DNA of 64,000 bases from Harmothoe impar (Eukaryota > Annelida > Polychaeta > Phyllodocida > Polynoidae): assembly GCA_947462335.1 (NCBI GenBank), contig OX381704.1:21034442-21098441 (forward strand). The letters are read 5' to 3'. A model generated the notes under the pieces. That model saw nothing but the letters and a program-made list of their open reading frames with translations, ran no database searches and was not told the origin of the DNA. Position 1 is the first letter of the stretch. Each line of letters begins with the position of its first letter. The translations under genes were made by a program, and so were the position numbers. Positions 18,601-30,800 of the stretch are shown one piece after another.

Positions 18601-20452
18601 TGCGTATTCAGATATGGTGAGTATAGACCGTGTTCAGCTGTGCACGCCTCTATATACGCCAGGAGAAAATGACAAATATGGGACCATGCATTTCCCTAAC
18701 GTGACATTAACTATTATGGTAGACGGAATATGAAATTAATTACAATGCTCAAATACATATTGGATAGAAAATGAGTCACATAGGCGATACTATAGATACA
18801 GACAGTAAATGCATGGCTATTCATGCGTGCATTAATTCATCTTCTTTTTTTTGCAGGGATTCTGCTGGTCAGGAACGATATGAAACCCTAACGAGGCAGT
18901 ACTTCCGACGAGTTCAGGTGAAGATAATTATGATTCTCTTCTATTTCACAATGACCATCAATACACCAATTTACCAGATCTAACCTAACCTCCTTTGTGG
19001 CAGAGTGACATGACCTCAGCATAACAACTACAGTTTGACTATAGACGCATTGAGCTGTGTGTGCCTCCACATTGATTGGCGACCAGCTGGGAGTCTGTGT
19101 ACACTAGCACGCCACTCATCACTGGCTGTGTGGGCTGAGGGTGTGTCACCACCGGGAAAGGCCCACAGTGTATATGACTCTAACAATACACGTCTAGGTG
19201 CATATGAGAATATATAGATGTACTTCGAAACAAAGCCATATGTAATATACTTTTTCATTTATAGCAGTCATACCTATATACAAAAAAAGAAAGTAGTACG
19301 TGCTGAGATCCTCCCAAGTTTCACACACACGGTTTAGATGCATGTAGTTCACATCCATCAGTTTAGCGATGCATACACCCTCAGAAAAGTGAGAGTCATT
19401 GTCGCTAAAACTATATACCTCACCTGAGAGTCAGGCAGTGCAGACAATGACTCTCACTTTTCTGTGTGTGTATATCAATATTCTATTTATAAATACACCC
19501 TGTTCATATTACGTCATGTGTTGTATCTTCCTCTAATGTAGGGTATATTCTTAGTTTATGACATCACGAACGAACAGTCGTTTACAAATCTGCAGCGATG
19601 GCTAAAATGTATAAAAGAGGTAAGCATGCATCGGCTATACATTTACATTTATCTATTAATATGCTTAGAGTGAATTGCAAAACATGGAAATATAACTATA
19701 CTTTACAATAATTATGAGCACGTATTGTATTGATATTGTTTTAAGTAGGTACCTTTCTACTACATGCTTTTGTATTTGCCTATATGACTATGATCATGTA
19801 TTGCTCCATGCCTTGAATGCCCCATCCTTTTGTTGTAGTACGCCTCAGAGGATGTGTCTCTGGCATTAATAGGCAACAAGTCAGATGCGGCAGGTGACAG
19901 AGTGGTCTCTGAAGAAGCCGCACACAAGGTAGAGCGCATCATAATTATTGAACTGTTCATATGTCGACTGTTGGTGTCGATCTTATATACTAGTATACTT
20001 ATATATCAATGTTATTGGCCATTGTCCTTAAAGTGGCCCTGTTTAAAGAGACAAATAAAATACTGCAGTAATTGGAATAAGTATGGTATAATACTATTTT
20101 AAATCTTAGTCTAAGGAGTCTGGCTTTATTATAGACAGTTTAATGTTTCCGTGGCATAATCACTTTGACATTACTTAGCACATTCAATTAGACCCCAATA
20201 ATAAATGTTCTTCTAATACTTCCGTTTACACAGCTCTCTGCTAATCTCAAGATCCCTTTCTATGAAACAAGTGCTAAGGACGCGTCCAACATTGACGCAG
20301 CCTTCATGGACATTATACGTGAAATTATGAAACGTCACAAAAGGGAGTTTGACACCATAGTTCTAGAGCGGGAGGACAGTGACGGTGGAGAATATATTAG
20401 CGAGCTGCTCAGAGGGGATGAGCAGGACAAGTCATGCTGTGTCCTCACGTGA
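12620..20452 (+). CDS. Rab small GTPase, Rab8/10/13/15 group
   Basis: Membrane-traffic GTPase of 210 residues. Exons: 12620-12743, 18556-18616, 18857-18917, 19542-19619, 19839-19928, 20234-20452, all GT-AG with matching phases. The N-terminus [22 protein letters not shown] carries the P-loop (residues 15-22). Switch I region is STVGIDFK. The G3 box is WDSAGQE (D63, G66, Q67), with Ser in place of the usual Thr. G4 is NKSD (121-124) and G5 is ETSAK (149-153). VRIQIWD-AGQERY and RRVQGIFLVYD look closest to Rab15, but I do not assign a symbol. The C-terminus SCCVLT ends in a CaaX-like CVLT, like Rab8 rather than the CC/CXC ends of many Rabs, so a single geranylgeranyl group is plausible. The terminal codons seed a minisatellite. 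Intron 1 is 5.8 kb and repeat-rich. Confidence 0.93.
13470..13612 (+). repeat. Short tandem repeat with gtcgattttaagaaatg unit
   Basis: Three to four copies of a unit built on tgtcgattttaagaaatgcc lie in Rab intron 1. The same word occurs in inverse orientation at 28455-28660, so this is a dispersed family rather than a purely local array. Confidence 0.6.
14615..16046. repeat. 28/29-bp minisatellite, about 50 copies
   Basis: Unit gatttgatgaagtagtatat followed by ggacatggc (29 bases; 28 when one of the two A/T bases after the g is lost). A variant unit with tggagtagtatatgaagatgg is clustered in two blocks, about 14885-15030 and 15830-15990, which suggests that a multi-unit segment was duplicated. 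The minus strand has almost no stops in any of the three frames, giving spurious ORFs of more than 400 codons. It lies in Rab intron 1. Confidence 0.95.
16083..16226. repeat. Foldback element, 144 bp
   Basis: accctgagtcatctgtgagg at about 16085 is repeated inverted near 16205-16225 (ctcacagatgactcagggtt). Arms are about 47 bases with a few mismatches, around a 45-base loop. It could be a small MITE or a hairpin made by local inversion. It lies in Rab intron 1. Confidence 0.7.
16370..16440 (+). repeat. GT-rich short tandem repeat
   Basis: Repeats of caggtgggtgtgggt-type units in Rab intron 1, followed further on by a run of more than 20 G residues near 16731-16749. No gene is supported here. 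Confidence 0.6.
18002..18197 (+). repeat. 98-bp tandem duplication
   Basis: Two adjacent copies with a 98-base period, starting aaacatcttttgt and ending actcagatgacattg, with only a few differences (for example catatc against tatgtc). A recent local duplication in Rab intron 1, with no coding content. Confidence 0.85.
19382..19464. repeat. Perfect inverted repeat (22-bp arms)
   Basis: cagaaaagtgagagtcattg at 19382 is matched by caatgactctcacttttctg at 19445; the arms are 22 bases with a 39-base loop. It lies in Rab intron 3. It could fold in the pre-mRNA or be a small foldback element. Confidence 0.75.
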
Positions 20453-20791
20453 GCAGGACAAATCATGTTGTGTCCTCACGTGAGCAGGACAAGTCATGCT
20501 GTGTCCTCACGTGAGCAGGACAAATCATGTTGTGTTCTCACGTGAGCAGGACAAGTCATGCTGTGTCCTCACGTGAGCAGGACAAGTCATGTTGTGTCCT
20601 CACGTGAGCAGGACAAATCATGCTGTGTCCTCACGTGAGCAGGACAAATCATGCTGTGTCCTCAGGTGAGCAGGACAAATCATGCTGTGTCCTCAAATGA
20701 GCAAGACAAATCATGCTGTGTCCTCACGTGAGCAGGACAAGTCATGTTGCGTCCTCACATGAGCAGGACAAGTCATGTTGTGTCCTTATAC
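20420..20791 (+). repeat. 31-bp minisatellite seeded by the Rab stop region
   Basis: Twelve consecutive 31-base units beginning gagcaggacaagtcatgctg and ending tgtcctcacgt. The first unit is the end of the Rab reading frame (residues [10 protein letters not shown] plus the T of the stop codon). The remaining eleven lie in the 3' UTR, and degenerate pieces continue to about 20960. Because 31 is not a multiple of three, each further unit shifts frame. Confidence 0.95.
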
Positions 20792-22673
20792 ATGAAGGAT
20801 ACAAGCCATGTTCAACAGTAGTGTAACTACACGAAAGGGACAAGATGAGATATGTCGTTACATAAACAGGACAAGTCATGTTGTGTTCACATGTTCACAT
20901 GTTGTGTCCTCAAGAGAAAGAATGTGACATTCAGAGTAACTCATGTTGTGTTCTAGAATCCTAGCTGGTGACATCAAGTAAATGTGTATAGACAGAATTG
21001 TTCTGGAGGATATCAAAACATCGTTTCACTACTGCAATTACTTTTACTGCGTTACCAAATCTCTCAATAACGATATCGTATGGGACACAATTATGCAAAT
21101 ACCAGGGAACACGGTTTATCTTGACCTTTGAATTAGATTAAATTGGAGTTTGGATATTATTCAAAAGTACCTTAATAAATAGACAGAGGTTCGGGGTAAA
21201 GTGTATACGACTCTAAGCCGACATTTTCTTCACGAGCGGGACGCAGATCACAGGATATACTTACACATTTTCAGATTGAGCATAATTATGTCAACACAAT
21301 GATAAATTAACCTTCTCTCTTTTCATTTTTCACACCTCCAAATCGAAATAAATATATACTAGTATTGGCCACTTTTGGGTCGGGTAGCATGAACACTTTT
21401 TTGCCTATGTGTTAAATGTTTTAAGCTTTGGTTACATGTAGTTACAATTCCGGTACATACATGGCAGTGCGGCGGGAAGGGGAGGGGAGGGGGAGCTGCA
21501 GCTATGATCATGTCTGTCCTTCTACATTATAAAGGGCCCACAACCCCATTTCAGGACAACATGTGCCCCAACCACCCCCCAGATCCGCTTCTGAAAAAGA
21601 TGTTTAGTGTCACACTAAATGAGGAATACGAGTTTATATAATGCACCACCCAATAGATGTCGTGAATATGTCTTGGTTCTAATGGAGTAAATACCTTCAA
21701 CTGTCTATCAATTTGCCTTCAGACTATACGTATGTCGGAGAGCTGACATGTATGGCCGAAACGCATGGCTACCATTATGTTTAATTGTGCCATGTGGAAT
21801 AGTGTGTGGGTAGATCCAGAGTGGTGTTGGATTTAAGAACGGCCATGTCTCTTGGACCAAGAAAAATAAAATGCAATTACAACCCATATATAACTGGTGT
21901 ATTTGAGTATGTTCTTATTTATAGTATCGAGGATGATTGAAATCGACATTATTCACCGAAAACGCATGGTAGTAAAGAGCGATAGTTACTGAAGGCCAGA
22001 ATTTTTAAATAATTAACACCAATTATAGGTAGGCTAAGTGTAGGCCAAAATTCATGCCTTTTTCATTTTGTCCGTGACTCACTGTTTTATTGGTCCTAAA
22101 ATGTTTACAGTATAGATGTCCATTATACATTCCCAAGGTTTGGTTGCAATATCAATAGAAGAAGTGGATTATCCATGATAGATAATGTGAAATTGCTGTT
22201 TTCCCATTCATTTCTATAGTTAAAGGTACTCCTTTGCTCAAATGGCCATATCATGAAAGTTAGTACCGTGACATGGCAATTTCTTTTGATTTTCTATTAG
22301 ATAATAAATCAAACTAACATAATCCTGAGTTATATGCAAAATTCAATAAAACATCAGTAATACTGCGACAAGTAGAAGAGTCTTGACAAGTAGCGAGTCC
22401 CTTTAATAGCTTTTAATAAATGAAAGACCTAGGCCTATTTGGAGAATTCAGGTTGGTGCCCGATTTCATTTAATTTCCCTAGTTCTATTTACCAGTAATC
22501 CTATGGGTTCCTCTAAAATCTCTATATTAACATAAAACTGTCTACAGGGCGCTTTCACGAGTGCACTAGGCCGACAGCTACCGGCATATGATCGATGGCG
22601 GGAAAGTCAGCGCGCGGTCACTGCGGTTATCCGGTGCTCTCTATGAAGGGAACACAATCCTGGCACACCATCA
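20453..22673. other. Rab 3' UTR and spacer before PIGF
   Basis: After the minisatellite the sequence is AT-rich with no gene seen. Candidate polyadenylation signals are AATAAA words near 21347 and 21866. No tRNA or other RNA gene is recognised. Confidence 0.5.
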
Positions 22674-22683
22674 ACCGGAAGTC
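22674..22683 (+). promoter_or_regulatory. ETS-type site upstream of PIGF
   Basis: accggaagtc lies 69 bases before the PIGF ATG and is followed by aaggaagacggcggc. This is a typical initiator-proximal layout for TATA-less housekeeping genes. The assignment rests on motif and position only. Confidence 0.45.
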
Positions 22684-22751
22684 ATAAGGAAGACGGCGGC
22701 ATTTGTAAACAACTATCTATTATTCACGTGTTTTTACTGTATATTTACATC

Positions 22752-25700
22752 ATGGCCAAACAAAACCCAGGCCCTGTTGTTTTATACAACACACTGAACC
22801 TATGCATCACCGTGATAGAGGCCTATCTATGTGGCTTTGTGTGGGAGCAGCTGGATTTGGTAAAGAATCCACTCACAGTGACACCTCTCTGCACCACCAC
22901 TTTGGCACTTGTCAGCGGTGTGGGTCTCTACTGTCTGCAAGGGGGCACACCACTGAAGGTAAATATTTGTTAGTGGAATATGACATGGTCATTGGTGTTG
23001 GGAGGGGGTTGATGGGGGACCCCTGCCAGCCCTGGACCGGAAGGGGGGGGGGGAAATGATGACTTGGGGGGGGGGGGCTGATTTTCGACCCATGCATGGC
23101 GGGGGTCGGGTAAAATTTTAAGGGAGTGTTCATTCATTAATTACAGGGGGGGTGGTGAGATTTCGCGCGGAGGGGCAAACATTTTTTACGCCCCCCACCC
23201 CTTGAGAGCACGTGGAACGTTTCGCGCTACCCCCTTGCCCAAGGCGCCGAAAAATTCTCGCCCCCCTCCCTTTGAACTATAGTAACGCGCAGCCTTTTTT
23301 GCTAAAAAGGGGCTTAAATTTTTACGCCCCCCCCCCCCTCAAGAGGGGTCAGAATTTTTTACGCCCCCCCCCCTCAGGAGGGGTCGAACATTTTTTACGC
23401 CCCCCTGTAATTAATAAATGAACACTCACTAAAATCTCCTAAGGCCCCATTCAATTATCCAGGTGATGGCTTTCCTATGCTCTGAGGGATTTCATAATTT
23501 TCAGTGTGAAATCGTTCCCTACCCCCTCCCTGATATAATTGACTGTATTTTAAGTTAAAATATAACACTAGTTAATTGGGTTCAGTATGGGCCAAAGTAA
23601 TTGGTTCGTGCCAGCCTGTCTATCACCTGAGACCACCCCTCGCAAAAACCAAGCTTCAGTAAAACTTAGCTGGTTATTGGCACAACCTAGAGTCTAAGGT
23701 AGGGGACAGGCAGCTATATCCGCTCAATAAAAACCGGATACCGCACTTTAATATTATCAACCGTCCACATTATGGTATCAATTGAATGTCGACACTTCCA
23801 TGTATTACAACAGGTGTGGCAGGTGTTAAAGGGGTGTGCCCTGGTGCTGTTTGCTGTAGTCGTGTTCCATCTCATCACGGTGCTGTACGGAGCCCCTCTA
23901 ACAGAGTAAGTTGTCAATACGCATATACACCAAGATTAAGATTGGTACTTGTTTACTAAAATATATGATATAAGATAAAGACTGATTCAAGTTCGATTTA
24001 AGATTCAAATGTGTTAGAGGTTAACGATATTAATAGGGTGAATTGGGCTGACGGAGAGTGGGAATAATTTGATTTGGGCAGAAAAAAAAAGAAATTGACA
24101 TTTTTCTATGTTAAGATACTACAGGCTTTATTTTTTCTACAGGTCAGTCGCAGAGACGTTTCACTTCTCCAGTCTCCTGGCCGTATTGACCGTTCTGCCA
24201 TCATGTGTCGTGCTTGGTATCGACAGCAAAACCTGGGTTCGCGTCTATGCACACAATAGGTTGGTATTTTTATGAACGTCTACATGTATATGTAAGTCCA
24301 TGGTATTGTAACGAGTCGCGGGAAAGTAGGGCCCCACAGGGATTTGAACCCTGGCCGCTCCGCTCAGAGTAGAGTATGCTGACCACTACACCATGTGACT
24401 GGTGCTTCTCTCACGCTACGCTACTTGAGCTACCACGGGCGGGCAGTGCGCTCTCCAGGCACACTCGGGCTGCCCCGAGCGATACCTGCCCGATACACTA
24501 TTCCCCTTCAGGCTTCTGCCTAGGTCTCCGGACAGGTTACGATGACCTACCTAGCAGAATCTGAAACAGCCCAAGTACCCAACCGTAGGTTTGGACTATC
24601 CTGGTCACAGCACCGGTGTAACGAGTCGCAGAAAAGTCGGACCCCGTGGGGAATTTAATCGAACCCTGGCCACTATTCTTGTAGTAGAGCATGCTGACCA
24701 CTACACCATGGGATCGGTGCTTCTCTCACGCTTTGCTACGGTACTTGAGCTACCACAGGCGGGCAGTGCGCTCTCCAGGCACGCTCGGGCTGCCCCAAGT
24801 GATACCTGCCCGCTACACTATTATCCTCCTCTCCATTAATATTAGGATTCGTTTTTCTATTGGGGGTTTCTTCCCATAACGCAAGTACACAGGCGGATCG
24901 CCGGCGTCTTTTCTTCGGCCACCGATGTAAAGATTTCATGAGAAAATAGGAATACAAAAGGTTTTGCCCTGTGGATTTAACATGATACCCCCTGCTATCG
25001 TAAAATATACATTCATATTAAATCAAAAGTACCTCAAACTTTAATAATAACATGCTTCCTCCAATGAGCAGGAAATGCATGACAGTGGAAACATGCAAAG
25101 AGCTATGGAGTTGAGACCCTTGGTTGAGATATTTCCGAAGGGTTGACAACAAACGGTATAGAGCATTAAATGACTATGCTGTCCCACCAGGGTAAATTGA
25201 TATATGTAGATGAGTGTTCCCGACCATAACTAATCTGTTATGCTTACTTTGACCGTTGTTTCCATAAATCAGGGCTGAGACTGTGACGGAGGCCTGCGTA
25301 CAACTGACGACCATGTGCAGCCTTGTGGGGGCCTGGGTCGGCGCCTTCCCTATCCCCCTTGACTGGGACCGGCCGTGGCAGGTAGGATATGGATGGTTTA
25401 GCTATAGTATTACCGAAGTGCTAAACTAGGGCATAGAGTAATCTGGCCACGACTATTGAACTTGAAGTACTAAATGTATTTTGGAAAATTGCAAAAACAA
25501 TAGGAAAAACTCTCTACATAAAGCAATCACTATAAATTCCCATGTATAACTGTTAACCCCAAATGTTATATGCGAATCAGAGCCCAGTGTATGTTATTGG
25601 ATATTCTATACCTATTCTCTTGAACGCTACTTTGTTTACTGTGACAAGATGGACCTTAACACCGGTACATCAGCAAGTGTAATATTTGATACATGTACGT

Positions 25701-25856
25701 GAAATGTAAATTTAACACATCCATGTGTTTTCTTGTTAGGCTTGGCCGGTGACATGCGTTACTGGAGCACTGGCTGGGAACGCGGTGGGACACCTTTGGT
25801 CGGCGTACACTGCACGGTCCCGGGGAATCAGTATACAGAAGGCCAAGCTGGGTTGA
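22752..25856 (+). CDS. PIGF: PIGF, GPI ethanolamine-phosphate transferase subunit
   Basis: Endoplasmic-reticulum membrane protein that stabilises PIGO and PIGG, which add ethanolamine phosphate to the GPI anchor (family knowledge). Exons 22752-22958, 23814-23905, 24143-24259, 25273-25381 and 25740-25856 join in phase to 213 residues; human PIGF is 219. Hydrophobic segments lie at about 12-33, 44-64, 75-95, 103-125, 145-165 and 180-200. The family signature GAWVGAFPIPLDWDRPWQ followed by WPVTC is present across exons 4 and 5, and VLYGAPLTE in exon 2. Exon 2 has two in-frame acceptors nine bases apart (before GTG TGG CAG, or after it), so two isoforms differing by three residues are possible. 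The stop is followed by an AATAAA near 26904. Confidence 0.95.
23121..23430. mobile_element. G-run MITE, copy A
   Basis: Ends agggagtgttcattcattaa and, inverted, ttaataaatgaacactcact. The interior is made of long G or C runs separated by aaaattttt-type words. It belongs to a family with copies at 27099, 40438 and 41446. It lies in PIGF intron 1. Confidence 0.75.
24310..24500 (-). mobile_element. tRNA-derived SINE, copy 1
   Basis: Read on the minus strand it contains tggtgtagtggtcagcatac (A-box-like) and, about 35 bases on, ggttcaaatcc (B-box consensus), i.e. a degraded tRNA-like head with a pol III promoter. A second copy lies 308 bases downstream in the same orientation. It is in PIGF intron 3. 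Confidence 0.75.
24618..24815 (-). mobile_element. tRNA-derived SINE, copy 2
   Basis: Shares most of copy 1, including the gtgcttctctcacgctttgctac-type body and the tggtgtagtggtcagcatgc head, but with indels around the B box. The pair may be a tandem duplication rather than two insertions. Confidence 0.75.
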
Positions 25857-26264
25857 CTCCTCACTGCTGATACTAGCTACATCTTTCACCTGTCACTCAA
25901 ACTGATAAGGATCTGATTGTCCAAGTCTTAGTGCCCAAGAAAGGCACAACGAGGATAGTCAACTGTCACACATAGTAGCTTTTCATGGTAATTTATTATT
26001 CAGTCTGCTTGATGTATAACTATAAGTCAGAAATGTGATATGTATGAATCGATGCATGATTGTTTTTGCAGTTGTTATTCTTGGATGTGGCAGTTGCCTC
26101 ATAGTAACCGTCTAAATTATACATGTGTAGGGGCACAATGTCACCGGGTGTGTCCCGAACCCCACAGGGGGTGCCATAACCGGCTGTCATCGTCCATCGT
26201 GCCCTATATGTCCGAGGGACTTATCAATGCAATCCAGTAAGATAGGGAGTGGAGAACAGTCAGA

Positions 26265-26338
26265 CAAGGGTTGGCAGTGTAACGGTTAGCACTCTTGCCA
26301 CCGGTGCACGAGGTCTGTGGTTCGGTTCCCGGCCAATC
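26265..26338 (+). mobile_element. tRNA-like sequence, probable SINE head
   Basis: ggcagtgtaacggttagcac resembles an A box and ggttcggttcc a B box at tRNA-like spacing. The acceptor stem does not pair cleanly, so I treat it as a SINE or tRNA pseudogene, not a functional tRNA. It lies in the PIGF-DMAC2L spacer. Confidence 0.5.
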
Positions 26339-27098
26339 CAATGACTAAGTTTTCCGCGACTCTAACACATGTATGTACATTGTCATCCATCGTCACAGCG
26401 ACGTCTTATCCTTTACAGTACATGTGGGGCATTAGGTTGTGAGATTACAAACTAAGAATCACGAATCATGCATTTCATTCATTTGTCTTCGTCGATTGAC
26501 TCTATGTTAATGCATATATCTAAAATTTAAAGATTTATCAGATGTTCTGCTAATCAGTATATGTCATATACATGTATTTAAATATGATTCAAGAATAGCA
26601 GTGCTCGGCAACACTACTCAGAGCGATAGCAAGAATCGACAATAGATCACTGGAAATATTAGTAAACTTCTGTTACAATTATATTAGTAGGAATTTTTTT
26701 TAAATTCTATAAGTGATGATGAAATATATATAGTATTGCAATGTTGTATAGGGGCCTATGTATTGAGGAACCTATAGCAGCTTTATCCCGAGAAATGCTT
26801 TTTCATAACAAAAATTGCATTGTATAAATACATGTAAAACATGCAAGACACGATTGAAATATATCGAGCTTACCCTGTTAAGTCAATATTCCCTGTATGC
26901 TTTGAATAAACAATATATTGTGTTAAGGAATTTCTTTTCTTTGGGTAATCCATATACATGTACTGTCGCACGCCCAACTTTTACAAATCCTATTAAGTAA
27001 AAACTGCCAACCCAACACACTAAAAAAATTATTTTCGACAGAAAATAGTAAAATTCGTAATTTTAATAACCCTATACAATTTGTAAAAATACCCTATA

Positions 27099-27406
27099 AG
27101 GGAGTGGTCATTTTTTAACAACAGGCGGGGGGCGGTGAGATTTCGCACACAGTGTGCGAAATTTTTTTACCCCCCCCCCCCCCCGAGGGGTCGAAAATCC
27201 CCCATCCAGCAGGCCAAAAGTCTCGTGCGTTTGTGCCCCTTTGTAGCATTAACGCGCGGACTTTTCCCCTCAAAACAGGTTGAATTTTTTTTACCCCCCC
27301 CCCCCCCATTCTAAGAGGGGTCTAAACTTTTAACCACCCCCCGGTCAACGGGTCCAAATTTTTTAACCCCCCCCCCCACCTTTATTAAAAAATGAGCACT
27401 CTCTAA
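27099..27406. mobile_element. G-run MITE, copy B
   Basis: Left end ggagtggtcattttttaaca and right end (inverted) ttattaaaaaatgagcactc. The interior carries C runs with gaaatttttt spacers and a cgcgcggactttt core resembling the other copies. Confidence 0.75.
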
Positions 27407-27868
27407 GTACACTATAATTATTAACTCCACATCACGCCACTTTGTTGTCGGAATCTATAGGAAATGATAACTTGTCAGCAAGAGGGGGAGTATGTGAAAT
27501 CCCCGCCACCTCCCTAGTCAGGTAGTCGAGTCGAAAGTATTATATCACCCCCTCCAACCCCACAAGTCCAAATACAAGTTTTACTTTTTAGGCCTATGCA
27601 TAGTACCGGTAAGGCTACCCCGCGTCCCCTTCCAAAAAAAGAGAATCTAAGTCTAGGCCCTCTAGCGGTTACCGACGATAGCAGCCGTTGATGCTTCTGA
27701 TTGGCTAAACGCCGTGTGTACCTGACGTGGGCTATCAGCCGGGTACTCGGAGTACCGGTACTCGGAGTAGAGTACACACCAAACATTGGCTCAGCTGTCA
27801 AGAAGAGCTACCGTCAGAAAGTTGTAAACAGACGTCGGAATAGGGAGTTATTTGTCACATTTTCGACG

Positions 27869-30800
27869 ATGTCAGCCCTCAAAAGAATACCCATCAGGCA
27901 GATTCTGTGGAGAGCCAGGGCACCGACCATGGTAAGTGCTTGAAATATTGTTGCATTTCTACAAAGACATCTTTAATTGACCTTGACAGTCGACTCGATC
28001 CCCGGCGTGAGCCTGACTCCTGAGTGACCTGAGTCCTGACACGGCTTGAGAGGGAGGCCTATGTAGACTGTCACTATAGTCAGTATAGTGTCAATGCACT
28101 TAATTGGGCCGTCCATACGTGGATGTAAGTCATCCTGGAATTCTAGGAATTCCTGGAATCTCACTTTAATAAAAAACGATGTATATTTCTGTACTTTTTT
28201 GTTCTACCATTGACAAAAAGTTCCGTTTCCCCCTGACCCCTACTAGCCTAGCCTCTATAACTAGTATAAGCAGCTCTGTGTACTGCATACAAATTACAAT
28301 GATGTACTCAGGATGCTCCTTAGCCTCTATAAGCAGCTCTGTCTATTCGTCCGATCCTCTCCCGAACGGCAGCCAGTGAGAGCGCAGCCCGTGAGAGAGA
28401 TTGTACTTAATCTAGATGCTCCTTGGCTTGGAGTGGCCAGATGAGGGCCCCAGACGGGTAAAATCGACAAATCGACATGAGCCTAGTGACAAGGGACAAG
28501 ACCTATTTCTTAGAATCGACAAATGACATAGGCATTCCTTAAAATCGACAAGTGACATGAGACCTAGTGACATTTTTACAGTGTCAGTGACAAGTGACAA
28601 GACCCTTTTCTTAAAATCGACAAGGGACATTGACAATTCTTAAAAATCGACAAGTGACACAACACCCCCCCGTCTGGGGCCCTCAGATGCTGTAGTGCAA
28701 GTGACGCTTTTGTAGTTTGTGGTTTACCCACTTTTGCCGCCACAATAATCCACAATAAGGAGACTGGTGTACAGTTTCAAGCACGGGCCACCACTGAGCT
28801 AAACCTCGGGGGTGAGGTCAGGTGTTTCTGTTCACAGAAACAGGGTAGTCAACTCTATGTTCCCCCACTGCTTTGAGCATAGCATTCTGGTGAAAATGCA
28901 TGCATTTGGATGCATAAAAGGCCATAATCTAATGGATTTGCATAGTAAATAATATTACTGGGATGCAGAACACACAATTTTGCATCAAACTGGAGATATA
29001 CCCACATTTAGCAAAGTCCCCCCTCTGCTTTGTGTCAACATTGCTGCGGTCCTCGAAGCACATGGCCTGCATACCTACAACACTGTGGGGAGCAAGGAAG
29101 GGACAGGGGTATGTACACAGGTAGCACAGGTAGCCAAGTGTAGCAGTCAGAGTGGCCCACACTGTCCTACCTGACGTAGGACTAGGACTCTGCTTGGAGA
29201 CAAAGGTCAGTTGGTGCGCGTGGTTTCAAGTGTCGCCTATTGAGCTCATCAAATGTGCTCTTACACAACTTGGTAGATACTTTGACAAGTGACACCCAGT
29301 TTACATCTAACCAAACATCTGTAGACACTGGAATATTAGCCTAAAGCACTTTACATACATTTTTATGGTTGATATCCGGCAAATAATTGAAATAGTTTGC
29401 CGATGAATATATATTTTTTGCTATATAACCTATGGACCTTTGTACTTCAAATGAGTCTGAAATAAAGAATGAAATTGAATACTCCTCTGATCCGACCGTG
29501 AGAGATGATACTTAATCTACCTGTCCCCCCACCCCTAGACCCTCCCCACCTCCCCTGCACTGGCTGCAGTCTTCCCGGCCAGCAGAATGTTCCAGGACGC
29601 TCATCCACACTAGTTTTGAATGATTGTCAGGGTCTCGCTCCGATGAGTTGTGGAACCTCATTGGTGTGATCAGCGCTGGATCACTTCTACAATAACTCTT
29701 TTGGTACCGTACCGGTACTGGCTTAAACTTCGATCCCCACCTCTCAAATGGATCAAACTGCCCACCCCCCCTCCCCCAGCCCCCTTCCAGCCCTCATCAT
29801 ACAAGTACATGTACCTGGTACCGGGTAAAATACCCCCCCCCCCCCCCGTGAGCTAGGTACCGTACCTCTTCCCGGATCTCCCCGCCCCATCCCCCTCTAT
29901 AGTAGCATGAGAGTCGTCCCCAAACCACATTCAGCATTTGGGTACGACAAACATGTGGACAGGAAACGGGGACTGGTCGTTGCTGACTCGGACACCCACG
30001 GTAGTCGCTCCGAGTTTGGGGGGGGGGGGGGCATTTTAAATCTTGTTTTTAATTTTTTTAGGGCTTTGAAAAATCTAGAATTCAGCTAGGATACGGAGAA
30101 AATGGCAGGCCATCCAATGCAGTTGAAAAAAAAAATTGCAAATATTTATGGCCGAAATAGTGCGTGCAAGCACCCTTTCCTCCACCCTCAAAGCACTGGT
30201 ATCCTGAACTCTATTACGGAGGGACGGGATAATAGAGTTCAGGTACCTGAGCTACCTCCATAGTAAATTCTCCTCAAGGGGGACTGATTTTTCCCCCTAT
30301 CTTGAATCCACCACAGACTCAGGCCTCCCTAAGTGACTGCAGTACACCACCGACCAGGCCCTCCTCCACTCTCACCGGCAGCGGTTCAAGTCTCACCAAC
30401 CTCAGCTGCAGCATGAGGAGAGGTGTAGTACTGTGTCAGCCCACCAGGAGACGCCTCTGGGGGATGCTCAACGCTGTCTTTAACAAGTGAGTGCTGTGAA
30501 TCCTCGCGTAGAAGCCGTGTCTTATACGTGAGTCAGACTCAGCTTTTATTTGATACCAAACATGCCGATAATAGGCGTGGCTTATACGAGGGCTTTTATA
30601 GTAAAATAAATGCAGCACATGTACTAAATTGGGAATTTTAAGACACCCTGTGTGACTTGTAGGTATTGTCAAATTTACAGTAGTGCTACATGCAGCATAA
30701 TTCCCGTTGTAACTTGTTGTTCATTCTGAAATCAAGAAATATCTAGAGTTAATGGTCAGGGTTGAGTCATATCATATGGGGTAGATCTATCTGGGGATTT

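Larger units (their letters stand above)
25857..27868. other. Spacer between PIGF and DMAC2L
   Basis: About 2 kb without a coding gene. It holds a tRNA-like sequence (26265), an AATAAA at about 26904, the G-run MITE at 27099-27406, and a GC-rich stretch before DMAC2L with a repeated tactcggagta and a CRE-like tgacgtgg at about 27722 that may be promoter. Confidence 0.5.

Noticed and set aside
26265..26338. Possible functional tRNA gene
   Set aside because: A- and B-box-like words are present but the acceptor and anticodon stems do not pair well; more likely a SINE head.
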